A program made the position numbers and the translations under genes. This document shows positions 1-9,843 of a DNA stretch of 64,000 nucleotides, in pieces; positions within the stretch are counted from its first letter, which is position 1; each line of letters starts with the position of its first letter. The notes beneath the pieces were generated by a model, which worked only from the letters and a program-made list of their open reading frames with translations, was not told the DNA's origin and ran no database searches. This DNA is from Rhodococcus spongiicola (lineage in GTDB: Bacteria; Actinomycetota; Actinomycetes; Mycobacteriales; Mycobacteriaceae). The stretch spans positions 380,318 to 444,317 of the forward strand of contig NZ_RKLN01000004.1 in the NCBI RefSeq assembly GCF_004011835.1, read 5' to 3'.

Positions 1-742
1 CGCCGACCGACAGCGCGTCGGCGTCACCGAGTGCTCGCTGGGCGACCTCGGCGGCGGTCCACACCCCGACGCCGGGAATCGCCCGCAGACGGCGATGCGC
101 CGACTGGCGGTCCATGTCGACGATCTCCTCGAGCCTGTCCGCGGCGCGGGCACAGGCGACGACGGTCTTGGCCCGCCCCGGGTCGACGTTGGCACGGTGG
201 AACTCCCACGACGGGATGCGTCGCCACCCTTCTGCGGTTGGGGGGCAACGCATTCCGTCCGGGGCGGGTCCCGGTGCGGGTGAGCCGAACTTCGTGACCA
301 GCCGCCGCCACGACGCGTGCGCTGCGACCGTGTGCACGCGCTGTTCGAGGATCGCCGGCACCAACGCCTCCATGACCCGCGCGGTGCGCACGATCCGCAG
401 GTTCGGAAAACGGCGGTGGGCGTCGACGAGCTTGGGATGTTCGGGCGCGAAGGACGCGGCGCCGCCCGCGTCGTGCTCGCCGAGCAGGCCGGGCAGGAAC
501 GTGTCGAATCCCCCGGCGCCCGGGCCCCACGCTCTGGCGTCGACGGCGCGGGGGCCGAGTTGACGCAGCCGGTAGGTGACTGGCCCCGAGGGCAGCAGGG
601 AGGTACGCCAGATGGTTCCGTCGGGCTCGCGCCGGTGACAAGGGTCGAACCGTCCGCGGCCCAGCGGCGACAAGGTTGTCGAAAGGTCCACTGGACTCTT
701 CGTGTCAATCTCGAGCTGCACTGTCGGAGCGGTACCGGTCAT
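1..742 (-). CDS. DNA-3-methyladenine glycosylase (AlkA-type HhH-GPD family), C-terminus cut by window edge
   Basis: Base-excision repair enzyme expected to remove alkylated purines. I translated the minus strand from ATG at 742 and the frame stays open to base 1, giving 247 codons. The HhH-GPD signature is visible near the end: LRAIPGVGVWTAAEVAQRAL followed by DALSVG. The next residue should be the catalytic Asp of the (S/V)GD motif, which lies just off the window. The N-terminal half (PLGRGRFDP, then GTIWRTSLLPSGPVTYRL) fits the N-terminal beta domain of this actinobacterial group. The start is supported by the 63-base divergent gap to the RNase HI gene. The fold family is clear; exact substrate range is inferred. 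Confidence 0.8.
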   Translation of the reverse strand, partial: MTGTAPTVQLEIDTKSPVDLSTTLSPLGRGRFDPCHRREPDGTIWRTSLLPSGPVTYRLRQLGPRAVDARAWGPGAGGFDTFLPGLLGEHDAGGAASFAPEHPKLVDAHRRFPNLRIVRTARVMEALVPAILEQRVHTVAAHASWRRLVTKFGSPAPGPAPDGMRCPPTAEGWRRIPSWEFHRANVDPGRAKTVVACARAADRLEEIVDMDRQSAHRRLRAIPGVGVWTAAEVAQRALGDADALSVG

Positions 743-805
743 CTCGGGCAGCCTATCCCCGACCTGCCCGACGAGGGCTGTGGCGGCCCCGTATTGTCCG
801 AAGTC

Positions 806-1333
806 ATGATCACCGTGAGCACCGACGGATCGTGTCTGAAGAACCCAGGTGGAGCCATCGGGTGGGCATGGGTCAATCACGCAGGCCCGAGCATGTCCGG
901 CGGTGAGGTCTCCGGCACCAATCAGGTCGCCGAACTGAGGGCACTGATCGAGGCGATCGTCGCGCACCCCGGCTCGGAGGCGCTGCTCATAGAGTCGGAT
1001 TCCCAGTACGCCATCAAGTGCGCATCCGAGTGGCTACCAGGATGGAAGCGCAGGGGGTGGAAGACCGCGTCGGGAGGGGCGGTCCAGAACCTCGAGCTGA
1101 TACAGGGCATCGACCGTGCGATCACCGAGCGTCCCGGTCCGGTGCGGTTTCGCTGGGTGCGTGGTCACGTCGGTAACTACTTCAACGAGATGGCGGACAA
1201 GCTGGCCGGTGAGGCCGCGCGGGCCGTCGCCGCGGCGCCGGAGACCGCGGTCCCGTGGCGCGGCTTCGATCTGCCGTCACCGCAGGCCAAGCCGAAGGCG
1301 CCCGAGCCGGAACCCGACTTGACCCTCTTCTAG
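806..1333 (+). CDS. rnhA: Ribonuclease HI
   Basis: Cleaves the RNA strand of RNA-DNA hybrids in replication and R-loop removal. The 175-residue protein starts at ATG 806, just before the conserved first strand (MITVSTDGSC); the frame is open upstream but that extension is not RNase H-like. The acidic active-site residues are visible: D7 in TDGS, E43 in NQVAELRAL, D65 in ESDSQYAI, and the final D in NEMADKLA after RGHVGN. A Pro/Ala/Lys-rich tail follows the catalytic domain and ends in DLTLF, which resembles a sliding-clamp-binding peptide. It is divergent from the glycosylase gene. Confidence 0.92.
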   Translation: MITVSTDGSCLKNPGGAIGWAWVNHAGPSMSGGEVSGTNQVAELRALIEAIVAHPGSEALLIESDSQYAIKCASEWLPGWKRRGWKTASGGAVQNLELIQGIDRAITERPGPVRFRWVRGHVGNYFNEMADKLAGEAARAVAAAPETAVPWRGFDLPSPQAKPKAPEPEPDLTLF

Positions 1334-1354
1334 ACCATCTGCGGCGCCGGCCGA

Positions 1355-1813
1355 TCAGCCGGCGTTGTCTCGTTCGCTCTCTTTTTCGCTCTCTTCTTTG
1401 AGGGCGTCGGCCAATCCGCCGATGCCCTTGCGTAGCTGTTTGTCGGTGGAACCCTTTGCCACACGGCCCAACAGGTTCGGCGTGTAGCTGTAGTGAAGTG
1501 TCAATTCCGTGCCGGAGTCGTGCGGCGCGATGTTGAAATCGGCTACGCCGCCGGAGATCGGCAGTTTGTACGTTTCGTAGAGATTCACCGTCATACGTTC
1601 GTTCGGGATGTACGTGTCGATCCGTTCCTCGACGCCGCCGAGGGGTGCGAGATCGCAGTGCCGGGTCGTTCCCTCACTCACAGGCCCGTCGGATGTCAGT
1701 GCGGATCGCTTGACCCCGGGGTTCCATCGGGCGATGTTTCCGAAGTCGTTGAGTACGCTCCACACCTTTTCCACCGGAGCCTGAATCTGACGATTGATCG
1801 TGAAATCGGGCAT
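1355..1813 (-). CDS. SRPBCC family protein (polyketide cyclase/dehydrase-like)
   Basis: A 152-residue START/Bet v1-like small-ligand-binding protein. It opens with MPDFTINRQIQAPVEKVWSV, the usual first strand and helix of the SRPBCC fold, followed by a WNPGVK segment; the C-terminal helix carries the typical KGIGGLADALKEES pattern and an acidic/basic tail. The start has a good ribosome-binding site (TTAGGAG about 8 bases upstream). It lies 61 bases downstream of the VOC gene on the same strand, so the two are probably co-transcribed. The ligand or reaction cannot be read from the sequence. Confidence 0.85.
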   Translation of the reverse strand: MPDFTINRQIQAPVEKVWSVLNDFGNIARWNPGVKRSALTSDGPVSEGTTRHCDLAPLGGVEERIDTYIPNERMTVNLYETYKLPISGGVADFNIAPHDSGTELTLHYSYTPNLLGRVAKGSTDKQLRKGIGGLADALKEESEKESERDNAG

Positions 1814-1874
1814 CGCACTCTCCTAACTTCTCACTGTGGTGGGTGAAGAACTCGCGGAGTCCGGCGCCTCCGGT

Positions 1875-2654
1875 TCACGGAGCAGGTTCGGACTGCATCA
1901 CGCTGAACACCGCGCCCTGAGGATCCGACAGCACTGCCATCCGGCCCAGCCTGGGCAAGTCGTAGGGGTCCGCCATCAACGCTCCGCCCTTGGCAATGAT
2001 GTTCTCGACGGCGGCGTCCGTCTCGTCGACGCTGAAGTAGACGTGCCAGTGGTTGGGTACCTCCGGCCGTGGTGGTTTGGCGCATCCACCCACCCCGTCG
2101 CCGTTCACCTGCAGGACGGTGTAGTGGCCCGGTCCGGGCATCGGGGCCGAACCCAACCCGACGACCGACTCATAGAAGGCAAGTGCGGTCTCGGGACGGT
2201 CGGTGACGAGTTCGTTCCAGATCAGGGTGCCCGTCTCGTTGACCAGCGTCGCGCCGACGTGTTCGCGGGCCTGCCACAAGCCGACTTCGGCACCCGTCGG
2301 ATCGGCGACGAAAGCCATTCGCCCGGCGTCGCCGACGTCGAACGCCTGGAGGATCAGCTTCCCTCCAGCCGGTGCCACTCTCGCCGTAGCCGCATCGACG
2401 TCGTCGACGGTGATGAAGGTGTTCCATGTGGGCGGAGTGTCAACCGGTGACGAACCAGGGGGTAACGGGGCAATCGCGGCGACCCGCTCGCCGCGCAGCA
2501 TCGCAATCGAATACACCGATCCGTCGGGGTTCGACAGATCGTGGTAGGACCAACCGAACACGTCCGCGTAGAAGTCCTTGGCCCCCAATTGGTCCGGCGT
2601 TTGCAGATCCACCCAACTGGGTGTCCCCACGGTATAGCTCGAGCGTTCGGACAT
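1875..2654 (-). CDS. VOC family protein (two glyoxalase/bleomycin-resistance domains)
   Basis: A 259-residue protein with two tandem vicinal-oxygen-chelate units: residues about 8-125 ([20 protein letters not shown] to GAEVGLWQ) and about 135-259 ([19 protein letters not shown] to GAVFSVMQ). I start it at ATG 2654 because GGAGAGG lies just upstream; the frame is open further, but the extra 40 residues are not VOC-like. This architecture is common in actinobacteria and is often annotated only as glyoxalase-like or hydroxylase. It is upstream of the SRPBCC gene on the same strand and probably in its operon. Substrate unknown. Confidence 0.85.
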   Translation of the reverse strand: MSERSSYTVGTPSWVDLQTPDQLGAKDFYADVFGWSYHDLSNPDGSVYSIAMLRGERVAAIAPLPPGSSPVDTPPTWNTFITVDDVDAATARVAPAGGKLILQAFDVGDAGRMAFVADPTGAEVGLWQAREHVGATLVNETGTLIWNELVTDRPETALAFYESVVGLGSAPMPGPGHYTVLQVNGDGVGGCAKPPRPEVPNHWHVYFSVDETDAAVENIIAKGGALMADPYDLPRLGRMAVLSDPQGAVFSVMQSEPAP

Positions 2655-2823
2655 TGCGATGACCTCTCCTTCATCGTCGACCCGTCCCAGTCGACTCGAC
2701 TGCTCGTCGCCCCGATGTGGAGAGAGGGTGGACGGGACCCGTCCGGGAGATCGCTGCGACACGCGGTCGAGCATGGGTAGAGACTATCGCAGAACGTCCA
2801 CGTCCGCGTTCCCATCGGTACCA

Positions 2824-2860
2824 GGGGAATATCGCACAAGCGGATATCCCCCCGGGGATA
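2824..2860. terminator. GC-rich hairpin region downstream of choE
   Basis: Two alternative inverted repeats overlap here: GGGGAATATC (2824-2833) with GATATCCCC (2843-2851), and TATCCCC (2845-2851) with GGGGATA (2854-2860). They sit about 45 bases beyond the choE stop and upstream of the VOC gene. No U-run is seen, so this may be a terminator or an operator for the VOC gene. Confidence 0.4.
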
Positions 2861-2902
2861 ACGCGCCAGAGGATTCAGATGGGAACGCGGACGACCCGCC
2901 CT

Positions 2903-4813
<1,911 letters not shown>

Positions 4814-5986
4814 ATGGGTCAGGTTCTGGATACCATCATGCAGTTCGCGGACGAGATCCGCGCCGAGGGTGCCGAGGGCGACAAGCTCATGCGGCTGACG
4901 GACAACAACGCCAAGCGCCTACGTGACGCCGGCGTCATCCGCATGCTGCAGCCGAAGGAGTTCGGCGGGCTCGAGTGCCACCCACGTGAGTTCGCCGAGA
5001 CGGTGATGGCGATCGGGGCGATGGACGGCGCGACCGGCTGGGTCGCCGGCGTCGTCGGTGTCCATCCGTGGGAGTTGACGTTCTTCGACACGAAGGCGCA
5101 GGAGGAGATCTGGGGCGAGAACCCGGATATGTGGATGGCGTCGCCGTACGCCCCCATGGGCGTCGCAATTCCCGTCGACGGTGGTTACATCCTCAACGGA
5201 CGGTGGTCCTTCTCGTCCGGTACGGACCACTGCGGGTGGGTCATGATCGGCGCTGCGGTCGGCGACGCGGACGGCAACCGCACCAACAGGATCATGCACG
5301 TGTTGTTGCCGCGCTCGGACTACGAGATCGACCAGGACAGCTGGAATGTCGTCGGTCTACGCGGGACGGGCTCGAAGGATTTCGTCGTCAAGGACGCGTT
5401 CGTGCCTGCGCACCGTACGCTCGACGCCGACATCGTGATGAGCGGCAACGGCTGGCGTCACGCCGGCCGCGACGAGACCCTGTACAAGTTCCCGTTCTCG
5501 GGCATCTTCCCGCTCGGCATCACGTCCTCGTTGATCGGAATCGCCGAAGGGGCGCTCGCCTGCTACATGGCAGCCCAGAAGGAACGTGTCGCGGTCACCG
5601 GAATCCCGATCATGCAGGATCCGTATGTCCTCTACGCGATCGGTGACGCAGCCGCCGAGATCAACGCGTCGCGAGTGTCGATCCTCGAGACCGTCGACCG
5701 TTTCTGGGACAAGACGGAGAAGGGCCAGGAGGTGTCCTTCGAGGAGCGTGCCATCGGCCGTCGTACCCAGGTTTCTGCGGCATGGCGAGCAGTGCGCGCA
5801 GTCGACGAGGTCTTCGCGCGCGCCGGCGGCGGTGCGATGCACCTGAAGTTCCCGATGCAGCGGTTCTGGCGAGACGCCCACGTCGGCCTGACGCACGCCA
5901 TCCACGTGCCCGGCTCGATCTTCGCGTCGTCAGCTCTGACCGAACTCGGTGGCGAGCCGCAGGGCGTCCACCGCGCAATGATCTAG
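4814..5986 (+). CDS. Flavin-dependent monooxygenase, acyl-CoA dehydrogenase fold (HsaA-like)
   Basis: A 390-residue protein of the acyl-CoA dehydrogenase superfamily, in the branch of two-component aromatic hydroxylases (HsaA, HpaB-type class D). It has the N-terminal helical domain (AKRLRDAGVIRMLQPKEFGG), a middle beta domain with GGYILNGRWSFSSGTDHCGWV and WNVVGLRGTGSKDFVV, and the late helical bundle ending in AGGGAMHLKFPMQRFWRDAHVG. The AGGGA...P.QR.WRD.H pattern is typical of HsaA-type oxygenases, not of true acyl-CoA dehydrogenases. Such enzymes need a separate flavin reductase, and none is adjacent. Neighbouring choE suggests a role around steroid or aromatic catabolism, but it is not in an hsa operon, so the substrate is open. 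Confidence 0.8.
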   Translation: MGQVLDTIMQFADEIRAEGAEGDKLMRLTDNNAKRLRDAGVIRMLQPKEFGGLECHPREFAETVMAIGAMDGATGWVAGVVGVHPWELTFFDTKAQEEIWGENPDMWMASPYAPMGVAIPVDGGYILNGRWSFSSGTDHCGWVMIGAAVGDADGNRTNRIMHVLLPRSDYEIDQDSWNVVGLRGTGSKDFVVKDAFVPAHRTLDADIVMSGNGWRHAGRDETLYKFPFSGIFPLGITSSLIGIAEGALACYMAAQKERVAVTGIPIMQDPYVLYAIGDAAAEINASRVSILETVDRFWDKTEKGQEVSFEERAIGRRTQVSAAWRAVRAVDEVFARAGGGAMHLKFPMQRFWRDAHVGLTHAIHVPGSIFASSALTELGGEPQGVHRAMI

Positions 5987-6059
5987 CACCGCCTCCTGAT
6001 CGTTCGGTCCGATAACGAGAATCACGTTCTCCGGTGTCGGCTCGACGGAGACAAAGACG

Positions 6060-6093
6060 GCGCAGCACAGGGACTCGAGTCCCTGTGCTGCGC
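6060..6093. terminator. Perfect 34-bp palindrome between convergent genes
   Basis: Bases 6060-6076 (GCGCAGCACAGGGACTC) are exactly complementary to 6077-6093 with no loop bases. It lies between the convergent monooxygenase and CBS genes and can serve as a bidirectional terminator in either transcript. It is not followed by a clear T-run. Confidence 0.65.
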
Positions 6094-6140
6094 ACTCATG
6101 GGGGCAGCTTCCTTACGGCACCTGCCTCCTGTCCCCCATG

Positions 6141-6189
6141 CCTCGTGTGTGCCGCCTCGTGTATGCCGCCTCGTGTATGCCTCGTGCGG
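6141..6189. repeat. Short tandem repeats (14-bp unit)
   Basis: The unit CCTCGTGTATGCCG is repeated: 6141-6154 (one mismatch), 6155-6168, then shortened copies at 6169-6179 and 6180-6189. It lies just beyond the CBS gene's stop codon. Likely replication slippage; function unknown. Confidence 0.75.
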
Positions 6190-6193
6190 TCAC

Positions 6194-6625
6194 CTACCTG
6201 GTTTGGCCGGCGGGTGCGCAGATCGACTCCACGAACCGGCCGACGGTACGGTCGGGGAGGTGCCGAGCAAGGTCGGCCTCGCTGATCATCCCCACCAGTC
6301 TGCGCTCGTCGATCACCGGCAGACGACGGACCTGATGATCCTGCATCATCGCGAGGACGTCGTCGATCTTTGCGTCTGCATCGACGTGGAAGATGCGCCC
6401 CTGGGCAAGATCGCCGACGGTTACCTCTGCGGGATCAGCGTTCACAGCAATACATTTGAGGACGATGTCGCGGTCGGTCACGATGCCCTGCAGACGGTCG
6501 TCGTCGCCGCAGATCGGGAGCGCACCGACGTCGAGATCCCGCATGCGCTGCGCGGCAGTGGTCAGAGATTCGTGCTCGCCCACGCAGGTTGCGCCGGTAT
6601 GCATGATGTCCCGAGCAGTAGCCAT
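6194..6625 (-). CDS. CBS-domain pair protein
   Basis: A 143-residue stand-alone Bateman module with two CBS units: about residues 8-60 (MHTGATCVGEHESLTTAAQRM to GIVTDRDIV) and 73-130 (RIFHVDADAKIDDVLAMMQ to GMISEADLARHL). The GIVTDRDIV and GMISEADL motifs are the usual adenosine-nucleotide-binding turns. In actinobacteria such proteins are often dormancy or stress-induced. It lies 107 bases downstream of the Hsp20 gene on the same strand, so stress co-expression is plausible. The bound ligand cannot be read from the sequence. Confidence 0.88.
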   Translation of the reverse strand: MATARDIMHTGATCVGEHESLTTAAQRMRDLDVGALPICGDDDRLQGIVTDRDIVLKCIAVNADPAEVTVGDLAQGRIFHVDADAKIDDVLAMMQDHQVRRLPVIDERRLVGMISEADLARHLPDRTVGRFVESICAPAGQTR

Positions 6626-6732
6626 GGTCTTTCCTTTCTATGTGAGCGGGTTGTGCGGTTCGCCGAGGATTCGGATCCCGGCGGTAGCGCATGCAGATTG
6701 CAATCGATGCTGGTGAATCGAACTTCCAGCAC

Positions 6733-7185
6733 CTACTTTCGGCTCATCTTCTTGACCTCGACGTGCCGTTCCTGGGAGCTCGACGCGGCGAGTGGGATCG
6801 ATACCGTCAAGATCCCGTCGCCATAGGTGGCGTCGATGGAGTCCTCGTCTGCCCCGGTCGGCAGCAACATCGAGCGGTAGAAATTCCCGTACCGGAATTC
6901 CGATCGCGTGCCCTCTTCCTTCCTCTCCGCCCGCTCGGCCTTGATGGTCAACTGGCCTTCACGGACACTGATGTCCACGTCTTTGGCGGGATCCACCCCT
7001 GGCAGTTCCGCGCGAACGACGTAGCGGTCGGCATCGAGATGTTCCTCGACGCGAATCATGTGTCCTTCCATCGACGTCCAGGGCGGCATCGATTCGAAGC
7101 GGGCCACCAGATCTGACCAGTCGGGCATCATGGGCCAGTTCGGCATGAGAGCCTGCGTTGGTCGATGCGGTGAGTGAACACTCAT
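6733..7185 (-). CDS. Hsp20 / alpha-crystallin family small heat-shock protein
   Basis: ATP-independent holdase chaperone of 150 residues. The alpha-crystallin domain spans about 44-140: RVEEHLDADRYVVRAELPGVDPAKDVDISVREGQLTIKAER in segments, then the GNFYRSMLLPTGADEDSIDATYGDGILTVSIP strands, with the conserved A-x-(Y)xDGxLTV pattern. The start at 7185 follows AGGAG; the longer open frame upstream is not conserved-looking. The N-terminus (PNWPMMPDWSDLVARFESMPPW) is the aromatic-rich oligomerisation arm. It probably heads a stress operon with the CBS gene. No clear HAIR or CIRCE operator was recognised upstream. Confidence 0.9.
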   Translation of the reverse strand: MSVHSPHRPTQALMPNWPMMPDWSDLVARFESMPPWTSMEGHMIRVEEHLDADRYVVRAELPGVDPAKDVDISVREGQLTIKAERAERKEEGTRSEFRYGNFYRSMLLPTGADEDSIDATYGDGILTVSIPLAASSSQERHVEVKKMSRK

Positions 7186-7873
7186 GTTTGTCGATCTCCT
7201 TTCGGGAGAAGAAACCCGATTTCTCGCCTCCCTTGGCCTACCGCGAGCTGCGTTCAGGTATGGCGATCCCGCGTCATGGGAGGGCGGGCTCAGCGCAAGA
7301 GGCGACACCGCTTTAGCTTGGCGACACCGCAGAGCTTGCCCGTCATGCGGCACCCACTACCTACCCGCCTCGCTTTCGAACGAGGCTGCAAACAAGCTTC
7401 GATTGCGCGAAACTTGGTATCGGAGTGGGTGGATTTCGCAATTGCCAATGCTACTCACCGTGGGTGGGGTGTCAACGACACAACACCATGGTTCCGGTGG
7501 GGTGGTGAGCTTGGAATCAGATCGATATCAACGTCATGATCAACGAGTCATGCTGAGGGCTAAGCAATTTCGTTTGCCAAGTTCAGGGGCCAGTCTCCGG
7601 TCGGTGGTGCACTCGAGCGTCTGCGCACGGCACGGCTGCACACCTATCGCATCACGCTTCGGCCACGGCCACAGTCGAAGAGCTGGCCCCAAGAGGATTG
7701 CTCGGCAGCCGCGAACTCCATTGTGTGACACCGAGTCCCTTCGGATGCCACGTACCGAAGCGCAATCCTCTGTTGTCCCAACTCCTGTTGTCCCAGCGCC
7801 TCCGTTGATCAGTTCGGACACGTGGCAGTTGTTCCACCCCACGGCATCGTCCACGCAGGGGAGGATTGAAGAC
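7186..7873. other. 688-bp gene-free interval between hsp20 and dioxygenase
   Basis: No convincing gene on either strand; the open frame leading into the dioxygenase has an un-protein-like composition. Its base composition looks less GC-rich than the flanks. Small structures seen: a direct repeat GGCGACACCGC (7301-7311 and 7320-7330) on the hsp20 side; a perfect 10-bp inverted repeat AGAGGATTGC (7692-7701) with GCAATCCTCT (7762-7771); and CTGTTGTCCCA repeated at 15-bp spacing (about 7770-7795). It may be a large regulatory region, an unrecognised RNA gene, or the eroded remains of inserted DNA. Confidence 0.5.
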
Positions 7874-8779
7874 ATGACGGAAATCCGGGGTCTCGGATAC
7901 CTCAGGATTCAGAGTCGGCACGTGGCTCGCTGGCGTGAGCTCGTCGTCGACGGACTGGGCATGGCGATCGGTGGGGGACCCGATCCGGATGGGCTCTATC
8001 TGCGGGTCGACGAGCGGCGTGCACGCCTCACCGTCCAGCCGGGCGAGTCGGACAGGGCGGTGGCGGTCGGCTGGGAGGTGCGGGACGAATTCGCTCTGCG
8101 GCGCGTTCGCGAGGCCGTCGAACGCGCCGGCATCACGGTCGACGAGTTGTCCGCGGAGGAGGCCGACTACCGCGAGGCCGAGGATGTCATCGCGTTCGAC
8201 GATCCGGTCGGCACCCGCCTCGAGGTCTTCTTCGGCCCGGTCCTCGACCACAGCCCGCTCGTCACGCCGTACGGCGGCCGCTGGGTCACCGGCGAACAGG
8301 GCCTCGGTCACGTCGTGCTGCCGACTGCGAAGTTCGCGGAGTCGTACGCCTTCTACACCGAGGTGCTCGGCTTCAGGCCGCGGGGTGCCCTGCGGTTGCC
8401 GGACGGGGTCTCGCGCGTCCGCTTCCTGGGCGTCAACCGCCGTCACCACAGCCTTGCGCTCTGCCCGGCGCCGCCGACCGAGCAGCCCGGCTTGATCCAC
8501 CTCATGACGGAGGTCGACACCCTCGACGCCGTCGGTCAGGCGCTGGATCGCGTCGCCGAGCTCGGCTTCACGATCTCCTCGACCCTCGGACGCCACACGA
8601 ACGACAAGATGGTGTCGTTCTACGTGCGCGCCCCCGGAGGCTGGGATCTCGAGTTCGGCACCGACGGCATGTTGGTCGACGAGACCTACTACACCGCCGA
8701 GGAAATCACCGCTGACAGCTACTGGGGTCACGACTGGTCTGCTTCGGAGCCGTTGGAGGCATTCGTCCCGAAGGGCTGA
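7874..8779 (+). CDS. Extradiol ring-cleavage dioxygenase, type I (BphC/HsaC-like)
   Basis: Non-haem Fe(II) dioxygenase that opens catechol-type rings at the meta position. The 301-residue size and two-VOC-domain layout match HsaC and BphC. Metal ligands are in place: His146 (GLGHVVLP), His209 (LIHLMTEV) and Glu260 (WDLEFG). Second-sphere residues are also present: His191/192 (RRHHSLAL), His241 (LGRHTND) and Tyr250 (VSFY). I chose ATG 7874 because MTEIRGLGYLRI is the normal family N-terminus; the frame is open 690 bases upstream but that part is not protein-like. GAGGATTG lies just upstream. It is not next to hsaA, hsaB or hsaD genes, so the natural substrate (steroid, biphenyl or other catechol) is undetermined. 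Confidence 0.9.
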   Translation: MTEIRGLGYLRIQSRHVARWRELVVDGLGMAIGGGPDPDGLYLRVDERRARLTVQPGESDRAVAVGWEVRDEFALRRVREAVERAGITVDELSAEEADYREAEDVIAFDDPVGTRLEVFFGPVLDHSPLVTPYGGRWVTGEQGLGHVVLPTAKFAESYAFYTEVLGFRPRGALRLPDGVSRVRFLGVNRRHHSLALCPAPPTEQPGLIHLMTEVDTLDAVGQALDRVAELGFTISSTLGRHTNDKMVSFYVRAPGGWDLEFGTDGMLVDETYYTAEEITADSYWGHDWSASEPLEAFVPKG

Positions 8780-8856
8780 TCGCCGGAAGGCGACATGTGC
8801 CGCGGTCCCAGGAAACCGGGCCTTGCCCGCCACCGACCGCGTCTACACTCCGGCGC

Positions 8857-9693
8857 ATGGCCGACGTCCGTGTGGGCATCTCCGGGTGGACGTATGCGGG
8901 ATGGCGCGGCGACTTCTTCCCGGAAGGACTCGTCCACCGCGAGGAGCTGCGGTATGCCTCCGAGCAGGTGACGTCGATCGAGATCAACGGGTCGTTCTAC
9001 GCGCTGCAGAAGCCGTCGAGCTACGCGAAGTGGCGTGACGAGACCCCCGACGACTTCGTGTTCGCGGTGAAGGGCGGACGCTACATCACCCATGTGCGCA
9101 GGCTCTTGGACGTCGAGACGCCGCTTGCGAACTTCTTCGCGTCGGGGGTGCTGGCCTTGCGCGCCAAGCTCGGGCCGATCCTGTGGCAACTGCCGCCGAA
9201 CTTGCACTTCGACGCCGAGCGCCTGGATGCGTTCCTGACTCTGCTGCCGGAGACGACGACGGACGCTTGTGCCCTCGCGGCACGTCGCGACGACAAGCTT
9301 CCCGACGAACGGGTGCTCGCCGTCACTGACGCCGAACGTCCGATCCGGCACGCCCTGGAGGTACGACACGCGAGCTTCGCGGTTCCCGAGGCCATGTCGA
9401 TCGCTCGCAATCACGGTGTCGCTCTTGTCCTCGCCGACACTGCGGGGCGGTACCCGCGCATCGACGAGCAGACGACGGACTTCCGTTATGCACGACTGCA
9501 CGGCGATGCGGAACTGTATGCGAGCGGCTACACCGACGCGGCGCTCGACGAGTGGGCAGCACGGGTCCGAGGATGGTTCGCGGAAGGGCAGGACGTCTTC
9601 GTCTACTTCGACAACGACATGAAGGGGCGGGCACCATTCGACGCGATGGCGCTCCTGCACCGACTGGGCGAGGACCGCCGCTCGAGGCGGTGA
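8857..9693 (+). CDS. DUF72 (YecE-like) family protein
   Basis: A 278-residue TIM-barrel-like protein of unknown function. Family marks are RVGISGWTYAGWRGDFFPEGL at the N-terminus, EINGSFYALQKPSSYAKWRDETP, FAVKGGRYITH, LGPILWQLPPNL and the C-terminal DVFVYFDNDMKGRAPFDAMAL. The length is normal for the family. I start at ATG 8857, which begins the conserved domain. It follows the dioxygenase by 77 bases on the same strand, so read-through is possible, but no functional link is evident. Confidence 0.9.
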   Translation: MADVRVGISGWTYAGWRGDFFPEGLVHREELRYASEQVTSIEINGSFYALQKPSSYAKWRDETPDDFVFAVKGGRYITHVRRLLDVETPLANFFASGVLALRAKLGPILWQLPPNLHFDAERLDAFLTLLPETTTDACALAARRDDKLPDERVLAVTDAERPIRHALEVRHASFAVPEAMSIARNHGVALVLADTAGRYPRIDEQTTDFRYARLHGDAELYASGYTDAALDEWAARVRGWFAEGQDVFVYFDNDMKGRAPFDAMALLHRLGEDRRSRR

Positions 9694-9753
9694 ACTCGAT
9701 GCGGTGAACTTCCTGAATCCGCGATGCGTGGCGATAACAGGTGGTACTACCAA

Positions 9754-9782
9754 TGGGTTGTTCAACATCTGGGTTGTTCAAC
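9754..9782. promoter_or_regulatory. Twin TGGGTTGTTCAAC elements upstream of the thiolase
   Basis: The 13-mer TGGGTTGTTCAAC occurs at 9754-9766 and again at 9770-9782, a 16-bp period. Each copy contains the small palindrome GTTG-TT-CAAC. A further near-palindrome GGTGGTACTACC lies at 9741-9752. The position, 62-90 bases before the thiolase start, suits an operator or activator site. Confidence 0.5.
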
Positions 9783-9843
9783 TTCACCGGCAAGCGGATC
9801 CTCGGACCGCCGCGCCTGAGTCCCGAAAGTGAGTTCGACACGC

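Noticed and set aside
24-641. 205-aa minus-strand Arg-rich open frame
   Set aside because: It is a shadow of the glycosylase, which is read in another minus-strand frame with HhH-GPD motifs.
7184-7873. N-terminal extension of the extradiol dioxygenase to 531 aa
   Set aside because: The upstream part lacks protein-like conservation, and the protein from ATG 7874 has exactly the family length and start.
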